Notes: generated by a model from the sequence alone, not told the origin. DNA of 64,000 nt from Sphingosinicella terrae (GCF_003347635.1 NZ_QDFY01000008.1:102766-166765), one strand, 5' to 3'. Counted from the stretch's first letter, positions 42,853 to 51,975 are shown. A program made the numbers and translations.

Positions 42853-43410
42853 TCACGCCCGCCGCCGCAGCAGCCGCCATTTGTCGTGCTCGGTAACGAT
42901 GGCCGCCGCCGCCTTGCGGCCGCCGTGAAACCATTCGTCGACGATCGAGATCGGGCCGAGCGGCGTGTCCAGCCGTATGCCGAGAAAGTCGACGTTGCTT
43001 CGGAAAGACTGGTAATGGACCTGATAGGCGACCTGATCGTACGAAAGGTCGACGCGATGGCCGTTCCAGTCGATCGACACATTGCGGTCGCTTACCCGGA
43101 TCCAGAGCAGGGGATCGCGATAATCACGGTGCTTGCGAAGCCGCCACCAGCAGGCCAGCCCGACGATGCCCGCGCCGGCAAGGCAGGCAAGGAGGACGAT
43201 CGGCAGCATCTCCCGGCTGGCCTGGCCGCCGTCGAGGGCCAGCCCGACAAGGATCACTCCGCAAACGCCAAGATAGATGCCGAGCATGATGACGGCGAAG
43301 CGCCGCTGGTTGCGGCGACGCTCCCTCGGGGTGAGGCTGCGCGCGCTCGCCGGCAGCGCGACCTTCTCCCCCAGGCCGAACGCCAGCTCCCGCGCCACCG
43401 CCTCGGACAT
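42853..43410 (-). CDS. Hypothetical membrane protein with two helices (185 aa)
   Basis: Starts MSEAVARELAFGLGEKVALP with GGGGAGGGCGAC upstream. A basic stretch (LTPRERRRNQRRFAVI) precedes two transmembrane helices (IMLGIYLGVCGVILVGLAL and MLPIVLLACLAGAGIVGLAC). A cytosolic beta-rich domain of ~85 residues follows (DPLLWIRVSDRNVSIDWNGH, VDLSYDQVAYQVHYQSFRSN, DFLGIRLDTPLGPISIVDEW). The topology, two helices then a PH-like beta domain, resembles YcxB-like or bPH-like families, but no firm assignment is possible. It lies 109 bp upstream of the NUDIX gene in the same direction. Confidence 0.65.
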   Translation of the reverse strand: MSEAVARELAFGLGEKVALPASARSLTPRERRRNQRRFAVIMLGIYLGVCGVILVGLALDGGQASREMLPIVLLACLAGAGIVGLACWWRLRKHRDYRDPLLWIRVSDRNVSIDWNGHRVDLSYDQVAYQVHYQSFRSNVDFLGIRLDTPLGPISIVDEWFHGGRKAAAAIVTEHDKWRLLRRRA

Positions 43411-43614
43411 GTCGCCCTCCCCCTCCGCCGGCCCGACCGGCCTCTCCGGAATAGCAGCAGCCGGGCATGCGCGCGAGGATCGGCGAGGGGCGCATTCGAC
43501 GATCGGGAACCTGCGCGCGTGACACGCAGGTGCAAGCTCTCGAGGCGACAAACGGCTTGTGCCGGCGGCGCGGGGCGGGCAGGTGGGATGTCTCCGGGGA
43601 ACTTGAGAGAGACC

Positions 43615-44175
43615 ATGGCGCGAGAGGATCGCGAGAGCTTGGAGGCACAGCCTTCACCGAATGTGCGGCCCGCAGCGGGCCGAGCCGGCCGGGCTTCGTC
43701 CGGAGCTGCCGGAGAGCGGACCCATGCCGCCGGCGGCAGCGCCCGGCCGGGCATCGGCCTCGGCACCCTGGACGCGATATTCGGCCTCCATATCGGGCTC
43801 GCCCACAGCGCGATCATGCAGGAGTTCAAGCGGTCGGTCGAGCTGCCGCTGACGCCCAAGCAGGCTTCCCTGCTGTGGCTGGCGGACGAGATGCCGGGGG
43901 TCGCCCAGGCCGACGTCGCCCGACTGCTGCTCGTCGACCGCGCCACCATGCTCGGGATCACCAACAATCTGGTGCGGCGCGAGCTGCTGGAGCGGCGGCG
44001 CTCTCCCCAGGGCGGGCGCCGGATCGGCCTTCATCTGACGCCGGCGGGAGAGGCAATGCTGGTGCGGACGCGGGACGCGGTCGCCCGGCACGAGGCGAGC
44101 GTCAAGGGTCGCTTCACCGAGGAGGAACTGCGAGTCACGATCGGGGTGCTGAAGAAGTTGCACGGGGTCGGCTAG
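43615..44175 (+). CDS. MarR family transcriptional regulator
   Basis: About 186 residues. An unstructured, Ala/Gly/Arg-rich N-terminal extension (~45 residues) precedes the winged helix: FGLHIGLAHSAIMQEFKRSV, LPLTPKQASLLWLADEMPGV, AQADVARLLLVDRATMLGIT (HTH), NNLVRRELLERRRSPQGGRR (wing) and IGLHLTPAGEAMLVRTRDAV. The start is ambiguous: ATG 43615 after GAGAGAGACC, or ATG 43588 directly after AGGTGGG. It reads toward eda but 150 bp separate them, so it is not obviously the uronate regulator. Family members upstream of aromatic-acid genes are common. Confidence 0.8.
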   Translation: MAREDRESLEAQPSPNVRPAAGRAGRASSGAAGERTHAAGGSARPGIGLGTLDAIFGLHIGLAHSAIMQEFKRSVELPLTPKQASLLWLADEMPGVAQADVARLLLVDRATMLGITNNLVRRELLERRRSPQGGRRIGLHLTPAGEAMLVRTRDAVARHEASVKGRFTEEELRVTIGVLKKLHGVG

Positions 44176-44272
44176 CCCGCTCGTGCGCATCCCACCGGTG
44201 CGGGCTCGCGGCTGACGCCTCGGCCCGAGTCAGCCATCGGCCATCCGACGTCATCCTCGCAATGCAGGGGTG

Positions 44273-44284
44273 GCCACCGGTGTC
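44273..44284. promoter_or_regulatory. LacI-like palindrome upstream of eda
   Basis: GCCACCGGTGTC contains the perfect 8-bp palindrome CACCGGTG (44275-44282), with one further matching pair and one mismatch outside it. It lies about 42 bases before the eda start. Even-length palindromes with a central CG are typical of LacI-family operators. No LacI gene is in the window. Confidence 0.35.
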
Positions 44285-44325
44285 ATCGGCGATTATCCCG
44301 CTCACGGCCTTCAGCGGAGACGGAC

Positions 44326-44961
44326 ATGACGACGACCATCGACGAGATCATGCGGCTGGCCCCGGTCATCCCGGTGCTCGTCGTCGAAGACGCGGCGCAT
44401 GCACGGCCGATCGCCGAGGCCCTGGTCGAAGGCGGACTGCCGGTGCTCGAGGTGACCTTGCGCACGCCGGCGGCACTCGACGTCATCGGCGAGATGGCCA
44501 AGGTGGAAGGGGCGGTGGTCGGGGCCGGAACCGTGCTCGACCCGGACCAGCTTCATCGCGCTATCGACGCCGGAGCGCGCTTCGCGGTCTCACCGGGGCT
44601 GACCGAGCGGTTGGCGCTGGCCGCGCGCGAGGCGGCCCTCCCCTTCCTCCCGGGTATCGCCAATGCCGGCGACATCATGCGCGGCCTCGATCTGGGGCTC
44701 GAACGGTTCAAATTCTTTCCGGCCGAGGCGTCGGGGGGGATCGCGGCACTGAAGGCGCTGTCGGGTCCGTTCGGAGGCCTGCGCTTCTGTCCGACCGGGG
44801 GCATCCGGGCCGAGACGATGGCGACCTGGCTGGCGCTGGACGCGGTGCTCTGCGTCGGCGGGACGTGGCTGGTGGGAAAAGGCGAATCGGACCGAGCGCG
44901 GATCGTCGAAGCGGCGCGAGCGGCCGTCAGGACGGCGGGCGAAGCGGGCCCCCACGACTGA
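44326..44961 (+). CDS. eda: 2-dehydro-3-deoxy-phosphogluconate (KDPG/KHG) aldolase
   Basis: A 211-residue class I aldolase that splits KDPG into pyruvate and glyceraldehyde-3-phosphate, the last step of both Entner-Doudoroff and hexuronate catabolism. The Schiff-base Lys129 is in LERFKFFPAEA (E. coli Lys133). The catalytic Glu is in LEVTLRTPAAL, and phosphate binding uses CPTGGIR and FLPGIANAGD. Length is standard. It starts 122 bases ahead of the manD start and reads the same way, but manD has its own promoter, so expression may be separate or stepwise. Confidence 0.93.
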   Translation: MTTTIDEIMRLAPVIPVLVVEDAAHARPIAEALVEGGLPVLEVTLRTPAALDVIGEMAKVEGAVVGAGTVLDPDQLHRAIDAGARFAVSPGLTERLALAAREAALPFLPGIANAGDIMRGLDLGLERFKFFPAEASGGIAALKALSGPFGGLRFCPTGGIRAETMATWLALDAVLCVGGTWLVGKGESDRARIVEAARAAVRTAGEAGPHD

Positions 44962-45026
44962 CCGGGCGCTCGGCCGGCGAAACGGATGCCGTCCGCGCCG
45001 GCCATGCTTTTTCCGCCCCCGCGGGG

Positions 45027-45066
45027 TTGACAACAGGCCCTGCGGGTCCGTTACGTTAGCGCTACC
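45027..45066 (+). promoter_or_regulatory. Promoter and LacI-type operator of the uronate operon
   Basis: TTGACA (45027-45032), an 18-base spacer and TTACGT (45051-45056) are followed directly by the palindrome TAGCGCTA (45057-45064) inside GTTAGCGCTACC. The operator would overlap the -10 and start site, the standard arrangement for LacI-family repression. manD starts at 45084, after AAGGAAGGGGCGAGG. Confidence 0.65.
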
Positions 45067-45083
45067 AAAAGGAAGGGGCGAGG

Positions 45084-46295
45084 ATGCTGGAAATCCGTTC
45101 GGCAAAGGTGATCGTCACCTGCCCTGGCCGCAACTTCGTCACCCTGAAAATCGAAACATCAGAAGGAGTTCACGGACTCGGTGATGCGACGCTCAACGGC
45201 CGCGAGCTGGCGGTGGCGAGCTATGTGAACGATCACATCATTCCTTGCCTGATCGGGCGCGACGCCCATCGTATCGAGGACATCTGGCAGTTTCTCTATC
45301 GCGGCGCCTATTGGCGGCGGGGCCCGGTGACGATGACCGCCATCGCCGCGGTCGACATGGCGCTCTGGGACATCAAGGCGAAGGTCGCCGGACTTCCACT
45401 CTACCAGCTGCTCGGCGGCGCCAGCCGCGACGGGGTCATGGTCTACGGCCATGCCAATGGCGAGAGCATCGAGGATACGGTCGCGGCCGCGCGCCGCTAC
45501 AAGGCGCTGGGCTACAAGGCGATCCGGCTCCAGTCCGGCGTCCCCGGGCTCGCCTCCACCTACGGGGTCTCCAAGGACAAGCTCTTCTACGAACCGGCCG
45601 ATGCCGACCTGCCGACCGAGAATCTCTGGTCTACCGAGGCCTATTTGCGGGTCGTGCCGGAGCTGTTCGCCGCGGCGCGCGAGGCGCTCGGCTGGGACGT
45701 CCACCTGCTCCACGACATCCATCACCGGCTGACGCCGATCGAAGCGGGCCGGTTGGGCAAGGATCTCGAGCCCTATCGGCCCTTCTGGCTGGAGGATGCC
45801 GTCCCGGCCGACAATCAGGAGAGCTTCCGCCTGATCCGGCAGCACACGACGACGCCGCTCGCGGTCGGCGAGATCTTCAACAGCATCTGGGATGCCAAGC
45901 AGCTCATCCAGGAGCAGTTGATCGACTATATCCGCGCCACCGTCGTCCATGCCGGCGGCATCACCCATCTGCGCCGCATCGCCGCCTTCGCCGACATGTA
46001 CAATGTCCGCACCGGCTGCCACGGCGCCACCGATCTGTCGCCGGTGACGATGGCGGCGGCGCTCCATCTCGACCTGTCGGTGCCCAATTTCGGGATCCAG
46101 GAATATATGCGGCATACCGAGGAGACCGACGCCGTCTTCCCCCACGCTTATTCGTTCGACAACGGCGTCATGCATCCGGGCGACGCCCCCGGGCTCGGCG
46201 TCGACATCGACGAGGAGCGGGCGGCCCGCCATCCATACAGGCGCGCCTATCTGCCGGTGAACCGCCTCCAGGACGGGAGCATGCACAATTGGTGA
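45084..46295 (+). CDS. manD: D-mannonate dehydratase, enolase superfamily (ManD)
   Basis: A 403-residue enolase-superfamily dehydratase converting D-mannonate to 2-keto-3-deoxygluconate (KDG). Catalytic and metal positions are all visible: Arg148 and Tyr160 ([14 protein letters not shown]), Asp211 and His213 (LLHDIHH), Glu237 (WLEDAV) and Glu263 (VGEIF). These fall exactly one residue after those of the characterised Novosphingobium ManD (Arg147, Tyr159, Asp210, His212, Glu236, Glu262). It replaces UxuA of the classical pathway. First gene of the operon with exuT, uxaC and uxuB (gaps 4, 13 and -4 bases). Confidence 0.95.
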   Translation: MLEIRSAKVIVTCPGRNFVTLKIETSEGVHGLGDATLNGRELAVASYVNDHIIPCLIGRDAHRIEDIWQFLYRGAYWRRGPVTMTAIAAVDMALWDIKAKVAGLPLYQLLGGASRDGVMVYGHANGESIEDTVAAARRYKALGYKAIRLQSGVPGLASTYGVSKDKLFYEPADADLPTENLWSTEAYLRVVPELFAAAREALGWDVHLLHDIHHRLTPIEAGRLGKDLEPYRPFWLEDAVPADNQESFRLIRQHTTTPLAVGEIFNSIWDAKQLIQEQLIDYIRATVVHAGGITHLRRIAAFADMYNVRTGCHGATDLSPVTMAAALHLDLSVPNFGIQEYMRHTEETDAVFPHAYSFDNGVMHPGDAPGLGVDIDEERAARHPYRRAYLPVNRLQDGSMHNW

Positions 46296-46299
46296 GCGC

Positions 46300-47619
46300 A
46301 TGAACCCTCGCGCAGGCGAAGCGGCCGCCGCCGGGGCGCCGCCGGAGCGGGTCGGCCGCTATCGATGGGCGATTTGCGCCCTGCTCTTCTTCGCGATCAC
46401 GATCAACTATGTCGACCGCCAGATCGTCGGCGTCCTCAAGCCGCTGCTCGAGCAGGAGTTCGGCTGGAGCGAGAACGATTACGCCAATATCGTCCTCGCT
46501 TTCTCCGGCGCCTATGCGATCGGCCTGCTGGTCGTCGGCCGACTGATGGACACGATCGGCACGCGCTGGGGCCTTTCGCTCGCCATCGGCCTGTGGAGCC
46601 TGGCTGCCATGGCCCATGCCGGGGCGAGCTCGGTCGTGCATTTCGTCTTCGCCCGCTTCGCCCTCGGCATCGGCGAGTCCGGCGGCTTTCCCGGTGCGAT
46701 CAAGGCGGTTTCGGAATGGTTTCCCAAGCGCGAGCGGGCGCTCGCCACCGGCCTGTTCAACGCCGGCGCCAATGTCGGCGCCCTCGTCACGCCGATCCTG
46801 GTGCCGGTGCTGGTGCTTGCCTGGGGCTGGCGCGCCGCCTTCCTGATCACCGGACTCAGCGGACTCGTCCTGCTCGCTTTGTGGATCCTGCTCTACCGCC
46901 ATCCGCGCGAGCACAGGCGCATAGGATCGGCCGAGCTCGCTCATATCGAAAGCGATCCTGCCGATCCGCCGGGGCGCGTGAGCTGGGGGGTCGCTCTGCG
47001 GCGCCGCGAGGCCTGGGCGTTCATCCTCGGCAAGTTCCTGACCGACCCGGTCTGGTGGCTGTTCCTGTTCTGGCTGCCCGATTTCTTCGCCAAGACCCAC
47101 GGCCTCACCTTGCTGCCGCAGGGGGGCGGCATCTTCGTCACCTTCGGACCGGCTCTGGTCGCCGTCTATCTGCTCGCCGACTTCGGCAGCATCGGCGGCG
47201 GCTGGCTGTCCTCCCGGCTGATCAAGCGCGGCTGGTCGGTGAATCGCGGCCGCAAGACGGCGATGGTGGTGTGCGCGCTGTGCGTCACGCCGGTCTCGAT
47301 CGCCGCCTTCGTCGACAGCCTGCCCCTCGCCATCGCGATCATCGGCCTCGCCGCCGCCGCGCACCAGGGCTGGTCGGCGAACCTGTTCACCCTGACATCC
47401 GACCTGTTCCCCCGGCGCGCGGTCGGCACCGTCGTCGGCCTGGGCGGCTTCGCCGGCGCGATCGGCGGAATGTTCATCGCCAAGTTCGCCGGCTGGACGC
47501 TCGAGGCGACCGGGAGCTACATCCCGCTGCTGCTGTTCGCCGGGATTACCTATCTGATCGCGCTGGCGATCATCCACCTTCTCACGCCGCGGCTGGAGCC
47601 GGCGGAGATTCCGCAATAG
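46300..47619 (+). CDS. exuT: MFS hexuronate transporter (ExuT-like)
   Basis: A 439-residue, 12-helix anion:cation symporter-type MFS protein of the ExuT/D-galactonate group. It begins RYRWAICALLFFAITINYVD with RQIVGVLKPLLEQEFGW, the TM1 layout of ExuT. RFALGIGESGGFPGAIKAVS and EWFPKRERALATGLFNAGAN are family signatures, and the second half opens FILGKFLTDPVWWLFLFWLP. It sits 4 bases after manD and 13 before uxaC, so uptake of glucuronate or galacturonate is the natural role. TonB-type import across the outer membrane is not encoded next to it. Confidence 0.9.
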   Translation: MNPRAGEAAAAGAPPERVGRYRWAICALLFFAITINYVDRQIVGVLKPLLEQEFGWSENDYANIVLAFSGAYAIGLLVVGRLMDTIGTRWGLSLAIGLWSLAAMAHAGASSVVHFVFARFALGIGESGGFPGAIKAVSEWFPKRERALATGLFNAGANVGALVTPILVPVLVLAWGWRAAFLITGLSGLVLLALWILLYRHPREHRRIGSAELAHIESDPADPPGRVSWGVALRRREAWAFILGKFLTDPVWWLFLFWLPDFFAKTHGLTLLPQGGGIFVTFGPALVAVYLLADFGSIGGGWLSSRLIKRGWSVNRGRKTAMVVCALCVTPVSIAAFVDSLPLAIAIIGLAAAAHQGWSANLFTLTSDLFPRRAVGTVVGLGGFAGAIGGMFIAKFAGWTLEATGSYIPLLLFAGITYLIALAIIHLLTPRLEPAEIPQ

Positions 47620-47632
47620 GCGCACTGGCTCG

Positions 47633-49045
47633 ATGAAACCGTTGAAACTCCATCCCGACCGCCTCTTCCCGCCGGAGCCGACGATCCGCGACATCGCCCG
47701 GCGGCTGCATGCCGAGGTGAGGGACCTGCCGATCGTCAGTCCGCACGGCCACACCGATCCGGCCTGGTTCGCAGCCGATGCGCCCTTCGCCAATCCGGCC
47801 GAGCTGCTCATCGTTCCGGATCATTATGTCTTTCGGATGCTCTACAGCCAGGGGATGGCGCTCGAGGATCTCGGCGTGCCCCGCGTGGACCGCGGCCCGG
47901 TCGAGGCCGATCCACGGGCGATCTGGCGCCGATTCGCCGAGCATTATCACCTGTTTCGCGGGACGCCCTCGCGGCTGTGGCACGACTGGGTCTATGCGGA
48001 GGTCTTCGGCATCGACGTGCGCCTCTCGGCCGAGACCGCGGATCACTATTACGACCGGATCGACGCCGCGCTGAAGCAGCCGGACTTTCGCCCCCGCGCC
48101 TTGTTCGAGCGATTCAACATCGAGCTGATCGCCACCACGGAAAGCCCGCTCGATCCGCTGGCGCATCACCGCGCCATCCGCGACTCCGGCTGGAAGGGGC
48201 GGGTCGTCACCGCTTATCGTCCCGACCCGGTCGTCGACCCCGAATTTCCCGGCTTCATCGACAATCTTCGCCGCTTCGGAGAGTTGACCGGCGAGGACGT
48301 CGCCGGCTTCCAGGGTTACCTGCGCGCGCACGAGAAGCGCCGCGCCTATTTCCGCGATGCGGGAGCGACCTCGACCGACCACGGCCATCCCAGCGTCTTC
48401 ACCGCAGACCTGGCGCCGGCGGAGGCGGAAGCGCTCTACCGCAAGATCTTCTCCGGGACCGGTACTCCCGCCGAGGCCGAGCTGTTCCGCGGGCAGATGC
48501 TGACCGAGATGGCGCGGATGAGCCTGGACGACGGCATGGTCATGCAGATCCATCCCGGCGTGCTGCGCAACCACAATGCGCCCTTGCTCGCACGCTTCGG
48601 CCGCGACAAGGGCGCCGACATCCCCGTCGCCACCGAATATGTGCGCGCCTTGAAGCCGCTGCTCGATCGCTTCGGATCGGAACCCGGGCTGACGATCATC
48701 CTCTTCACCGTCGACGAGACCAGCTATTCGCGCGAGCTGGCGCCGCTCGCCGGCCATTATCCTGCGCTGCGGCTCGGCCCGCCCTGGTGGTTTCACGACA
48801 GCCCGGAGGGCATGCGCCGCTTCCGCGAGCAGGCGACCGAGACGGCGGGCTTCTACAACACGGTCGGATTCAACGACGACACCCGCGCCTTCCTCTCCAT
48901 CCCCGCCCGGCACGACGTCGCCCGGCGTATGGACTGCGGCTTCCTGGCGCGGCTGGTCGCCGAGCACCGCCTCGACGAGGACGAGGCGCATGAGGTGGCG
49001 CGGGCGCTGAGCTACGATCTCGTCAAGGCCGCCTACAAATTGTGA
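47633..49045 (+). CDS. uxaC: Glucuronate isomerase
   Basis: A 470-residue amidohydrolase-superfamily isomerase converting D-glucuronate to D-fructuronate (and galacturonate to tagaturonate). Family blocks: LPIVSPHGHTDPAWFA (metal-binding H-x-H type), DHYVFRMLYSQGM, FNIELIATTESPLDPLAHH, QIHPGVLRNHN, TIILFTVDETSYSRELAPLA, GPPWWFHDSPEGMRRFREQ and GFNDDTRAFLSIPARHDVAR. Length matches the E. coli protein (470). Its TGA is shared with the GTG start of the next gene (GTGA), so the two are coupled. Confidence 0.96.
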   Translation: MKPLKLHPDRLFPPEPTIRDIARRLHAEVRDLPIVSPHGHTDPAWFAADAPFANPAELLIVPDHYVFRMLYSQGMALEDLGVPRVDRGPVEADPRAIWRRFAEHYHLFRGTPSRLWHDWVYAEVFGIDVRLSAETADHYYDRIDAALKQPDFRPRALFERFNIELIATTESPLDPLAHHRAIRDSGWKGRVVTAYRPDPVVDPEFPGFIDNLRRFGELTGEDVAGFQGYLRAHEKRRAYFRDAGATSTDHGHPSVFTADLAPAEAEALYRKIFSGTGTPAEAELFRGQMLTEMARMSLDDGMVMQIHPGVLRNHNAPLLARFGRDKGADIPVATEYVRALKPLLDRFGSEPGLTIILFTVDETSYSRELAPLAGHYPALRLGPPWWFHDSPEGMRRFREQATETAGFYNTVGFNDDTRAFLSIPARHDVARRMDCGFLARLVAEHRLDEDEAHEVARALSYDLVKAAYKL

Positions 49046-50451
49046 GCGAGCGACTTTCGCAAGCGACCCTGGGCCGGCTGCCGGCCAACGTCGAGCGTTT
49101 CGGGTACGACCGTCGCCGCGCTGCGGCCGGAGTGGTCCATCTCGGCATCGGCGCCTTCCACCGCGCCCACCAGGCCGCCTTGTTCGACCGGCTCAACGAG
49201 AGTGACCCGCGCTGGGCAATCCGCGCCGCGTCGCTGCGCTCGCCCGGCGTTCGCGACGAAATGGCGCCGCAGGACGGGCTCTATGCGATGGTCGTCCGCG
49301 AGGGCGGCGACGATCGGGTGCGCGTGATCGGGGCGGTCCGCGAGGTGCTGGTCGCGCCCGAGGATCCGCGCACTTTGGTCGAGGCGCTCGCCGCGCCCGA
49401 GGTCCGGCTGGTCACGCTGACCGTCACCGAGAAAGGCTATCGCCAGGCGCCGGACGATCCCGAGGCGCCGCGAACGGCGGCGGGCTTCATCGCCGCCGGC
49501 CTCAATCTTCGGCGTTCGCGCGGCCTGGCGCCCTTCGCCGCGCTCTCCTGCGACAACCTTCCCGACAATGGCGCCAGGCTGCGCGAGGCGGTATTGGCCG
49601 TGTCCGATCCAGAGCTCGGCGACTGGATCGGAGCCCATGTCGCCTTCCCGAAGACGATGGTCGACCGGATCGTGCCGGCGACCGACGAGGCGGACATCGC
49701 CTCGCTGGCGAGGCACCTCGGCCTCGTCGACCGCGCCATGGTGAAGACCGAGCCCTTCTGGCAGTGGGTCATCGAGGATTTTCCCGGAGACCGGCCCGAC
49801 TTCGAGTCGATCGGCGTGCAGATGACCAGCGACGTCGCGCCCTGGGAGGATGCCAAGCTGCGCCTGCTCAACGGCGCCCATTCGGCGATCGCCTATCTGG
49901 GCGGCCTCGCCGGAACCGATTTCGTCCACCAGTTCGTCGCCGATCCGGCCGGCCGCAGCCTGGTCGAGTCGCTCTGGGACGAGGCGCAAGCGACGCTCGA
50001 TCCGCCGCCGGGCCTCGACCTCCCCGGCTATCGCGAGGCGCTGATGCGCCGCTTCTCCAACGCCTCGCTGCAGCACCGGACCCGCCAGATCGCCATGGAT
50101 GGATCGCAGAAGCTGCCGCAGCGCCTGCTCGCGCCGATCGCCGACCGGCTGCGTCGGGGCCAGGCGGCGGATGTGCTGATCCTGGCCGTGGCGGCGTGGA
50201 TGCGCTGGCAAAGCGGATGCACCGATGCCGGCGAGCCATTCACCGTCGACGACCCGTTGGCATCGCAGACCGGGGCTTTGCTTCGATCCGCCCACGGGCC
50301 GGCGGAACAGGCGAAGGCGCTGCTCCGCCTGGACCTGTTCCCGCGCGCGATGGCGGAGGACGAGAGGTTCGTGGCGACGGTGACGCGTCAGCTCGAGCGG
50401 CTCTGCGACAAGGGCGCGCGCGCGGTGGTGAAGGAAATCGCGCGGCGCTGA
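49042..50451 (+). CDS. uxuB: Fructuronate reductase (mannitol dehydrogenase family)
   Basis: A 469-residue NAD-dependent polyol/uronate dehydrogenase reducing fructuronate to mannonate, the substrate of ManD. The N-terminal Rossmann region is AGVVHLGIGAFHRAHQAALF; the catalytic Lys lies in DAKLRLLNGAHSAIAYLG (K-x4-N-x2-H motif). Other blocks are LVTLTVTEKGYRQ, SCDNLPDNGARLREAV and VAFPKTMVDRIVPAT. Start is GTG 49042 overlapping uxaC. Tagaturonate reductase (UxaB) and mannitol dehydrogenase are relatives, but the mannonate dehydratase in the same operon makes fructuronate the likely substrate. Confidence 0.9.
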   Translation: MSERLSQATLGRLPANVERFGYDRRRAAAGVVHLGIGAFHRAHQAALFDRLNESDPRWAIRAASLRSPGVRDEMAPQDGLYAMVVREGGDDRVRVIGAVREVLVAPEDPRTLVEALAAPEVRLVTLTVTEKGYRQAPDDPEAPRTAAGFIAAGLNLRRSRGLAPFAALSCDNLPDNGARLREAVLAVSDPELGDWIGAHVAFPKTMVDRIVPATDEADIASLARHLGLVDRAMVKTEPFWQWVIEDFPGDRPDFESIGVQMTSDVAPWEDAKLRLLNGAHSAIAYLGGLAGTDFVHQFVADPAGRSLVESLWDEAQATLDPPPGLDLPGYREALMRRFSNASLQHRTRQIAMDGSQKLPQRLLAPIADRLRRGQAADVLILAVAAWMRWQSGCTDAGEPFTVDDPLASQTGALLRSAHGPAEQAKALLRLDLFPRAMAEDERFVATVTRQLERLCDKGARAVVKEIARR

Positions 50452-50529
50452 TGGCCCCTTCTCCTTCGCAGGGGCGACGAATAGAGGATGGCCTGGCGAG
50501 TTGCCGGGGCGGCCTTCAGGCGCCGTCTG

Positions 50530-51975
50530 CTACCGCCTCCTCTCCCATTCCCTTTCCGCGAAGTCGAAGAAATGCGCCCAGTTCGGGCCGTTGGTGTGGC
50601 CGACCTCATGCTGGCGGAAGGCGATGCGGCCCGCGGCACGCAGCTCGTTGATCGCCGGATAGGCGGCGCCGACGAGGCCCTCCACGCCGTGCAGACGCCA
50701 GACCGCCGAGGCCGCACGGGCCGCCGCGAAGCTGCCGCGCGGATCGACCCAGCCGTCTGCCTCGAAATTGCCGGCACCGATGAAGAGGGGCCGCGGCGCC
50801 GCCAGGGCGATGAGGCTGTGGGCGTCGACGGGAAGGTCCCGCACGGTCAGCGGTCCGCCGAAGCGAAGGAAGTTCGGTGCGAACCAGTGATACTCGCCGG
50901 AGGCCGTGAGGTTCTCGAGCCGCTCGCCATAGTCGCGGCGGAGCAGCTTGGCGCCGCCCGCGCCCGAAGAACCGACGAGGCCGGCGGCGAAGCGCTCGTC
51001 GAACGCCATCGCGACCAGTGCCGCCTTGCCGTAGCGCGACAGGCCGGCGATCGCGATCCGGCTGCGATCGACGCCGGCGTCGGCGGCGAGCAGATCGAGC
51101 GCCCGCCCGGCGCCCCAGGCCCAGGCGCGGAGCGCGCCCCACGCGTCCGGTGCCCGCGGCCGCCCCCCTGAGGCCAAGCCGATCACGCCCTCGGCGAGGC
51201 CGGCGCCGTCGTCGGGCTGGACCGTGGCGGGGACCAGGATCGCATAGCCCCAGCCACGGGCGATCGCCTGCTCGGTCCAGTGCGGCCCCGGCGGAGGCGG
51301 CGGCGCGCCGGGAAAGCGGAAACCCTCGGGAAAGCCGAGCTCGATCACCAGCGGCACCGGCCCGCGCGCCGCGGCCGGCAGGCTAACCGCCAGGGCGGCC
51401 GCCACGGCCGGCACGCCACCCGGGCCATCATCGGCGCGGCCGACATAATGGCGGGTGATCACCTCGATCGTTCCCTTGCGGCGGATTTCGCGTCCCGTCT
51501 CCTCCCAGCGCAGCGCCGGCGCCGTCTCGGGCACGCGGCCGTACATCTCGCGCTCGAGCAGCGCCGCGAGCTCGGGCCGGCGCCGGCTTCGCCACATGGC
51601 GTCATCGGCGACTTCGGTACCGTCCATCGTCCGCAGCAGCGGCGGCAAAGGCTCCGGATCGCCGGCGCGGGACTCTTCGTAATTGGCGGCGTTGAGCGCT
51701 TCGCGATCGAACCCGTCGGCGCCGGGCCGCAACGCCCCGAGGTCGAGGCTCGCCAGCGTCCGGCGAAAGTCCGCCTCCGTCGCGGCGGCGCGGGCGGCGC
51801 GCTCGTCTGCCGGGGGCAGCTGCGCCGCCGCGGCGCCGAGCAGGCCGGTCAGGACGGCGACGGCTGAAAGCAGTCGCCAGGTCAACGGCCGCGCCTGTCT
51901 TTCGACGGCGCACTCGACGTCGGCGGATGCTCGGCGGCGCGCGACGCGCCGTTCACGCCCCGTCCGCCGCCGCAT
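50530..51975 (-). CDS. Secreted CE15-like glucuronoyl esterase
   Basis: About 481 residues. The signal-like segment LTWRLLSAVAVLTGLLGAAA follows a long basic lead, so the true start may be a TTG at about residue 31; ATG 51975 has AGGAGG 12 bases upstream. The catalytic domain matches carbohydrate esterase family 15: GLSRYGKAAL with Ser313, GEYHWFAPNFLRF, and a C-terminal catalytic His in FRQHEVGHTNGPNWAHFFDF. CE15 enzymes cleave the ester between 4-O-methylglucuronate of xylan and lignin. Its 3' end meets the end of the uronate operon 78 bp away, a fitting neighbour. The two paralogues upstream are probably co-transcribed with it. Confidence 0.82.
   Translation of the reverse strand: MRRRTGRERRVARRRASADVECAVERQARPLTWRLLSAVAVLTGLLGAAAAQLPPADERAARAAATEADFRRTLASLDLGALRPGADGFDREALNAANYEESRAGDPEPLPPLLRTMDGTEVADDAMWRSRRRPELAALLEREMYGRVPETAPALRWEETGREIRRKGTIEVITRHYVGRADDGPGGVPAVAAALAVSLPAAARGPVPLVIELGFPEGFRFPGAPPPPPGPHWTEQAIARGWGYAILVPATVQPDDGAGLAEGVIGLASGGRPRAPDAWGALRAWAWGAGRALDLLAADAGVDRSRIAIAGLSRYGKAALVAMAFDERFAAGLVGSSGAGGAKLLRRDYGERLENLTASGEYHWFAPNFLRFGGPLTVRDLPVDAHSLIALAAPRPLFIGAGNFEADGWVDPRGSFAAARAASAVWRLHGVEGLVGAAYPAINELRAAGRIAFRQHEVGHTNGPNWAHFFDFAEREWERRR

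Noticed and set aside
46168..47811. A 547-codon minus-strand frame opposite exuT and manD
   Set aside because: Charged low-complexity product antisense to well-supported uronate genes.
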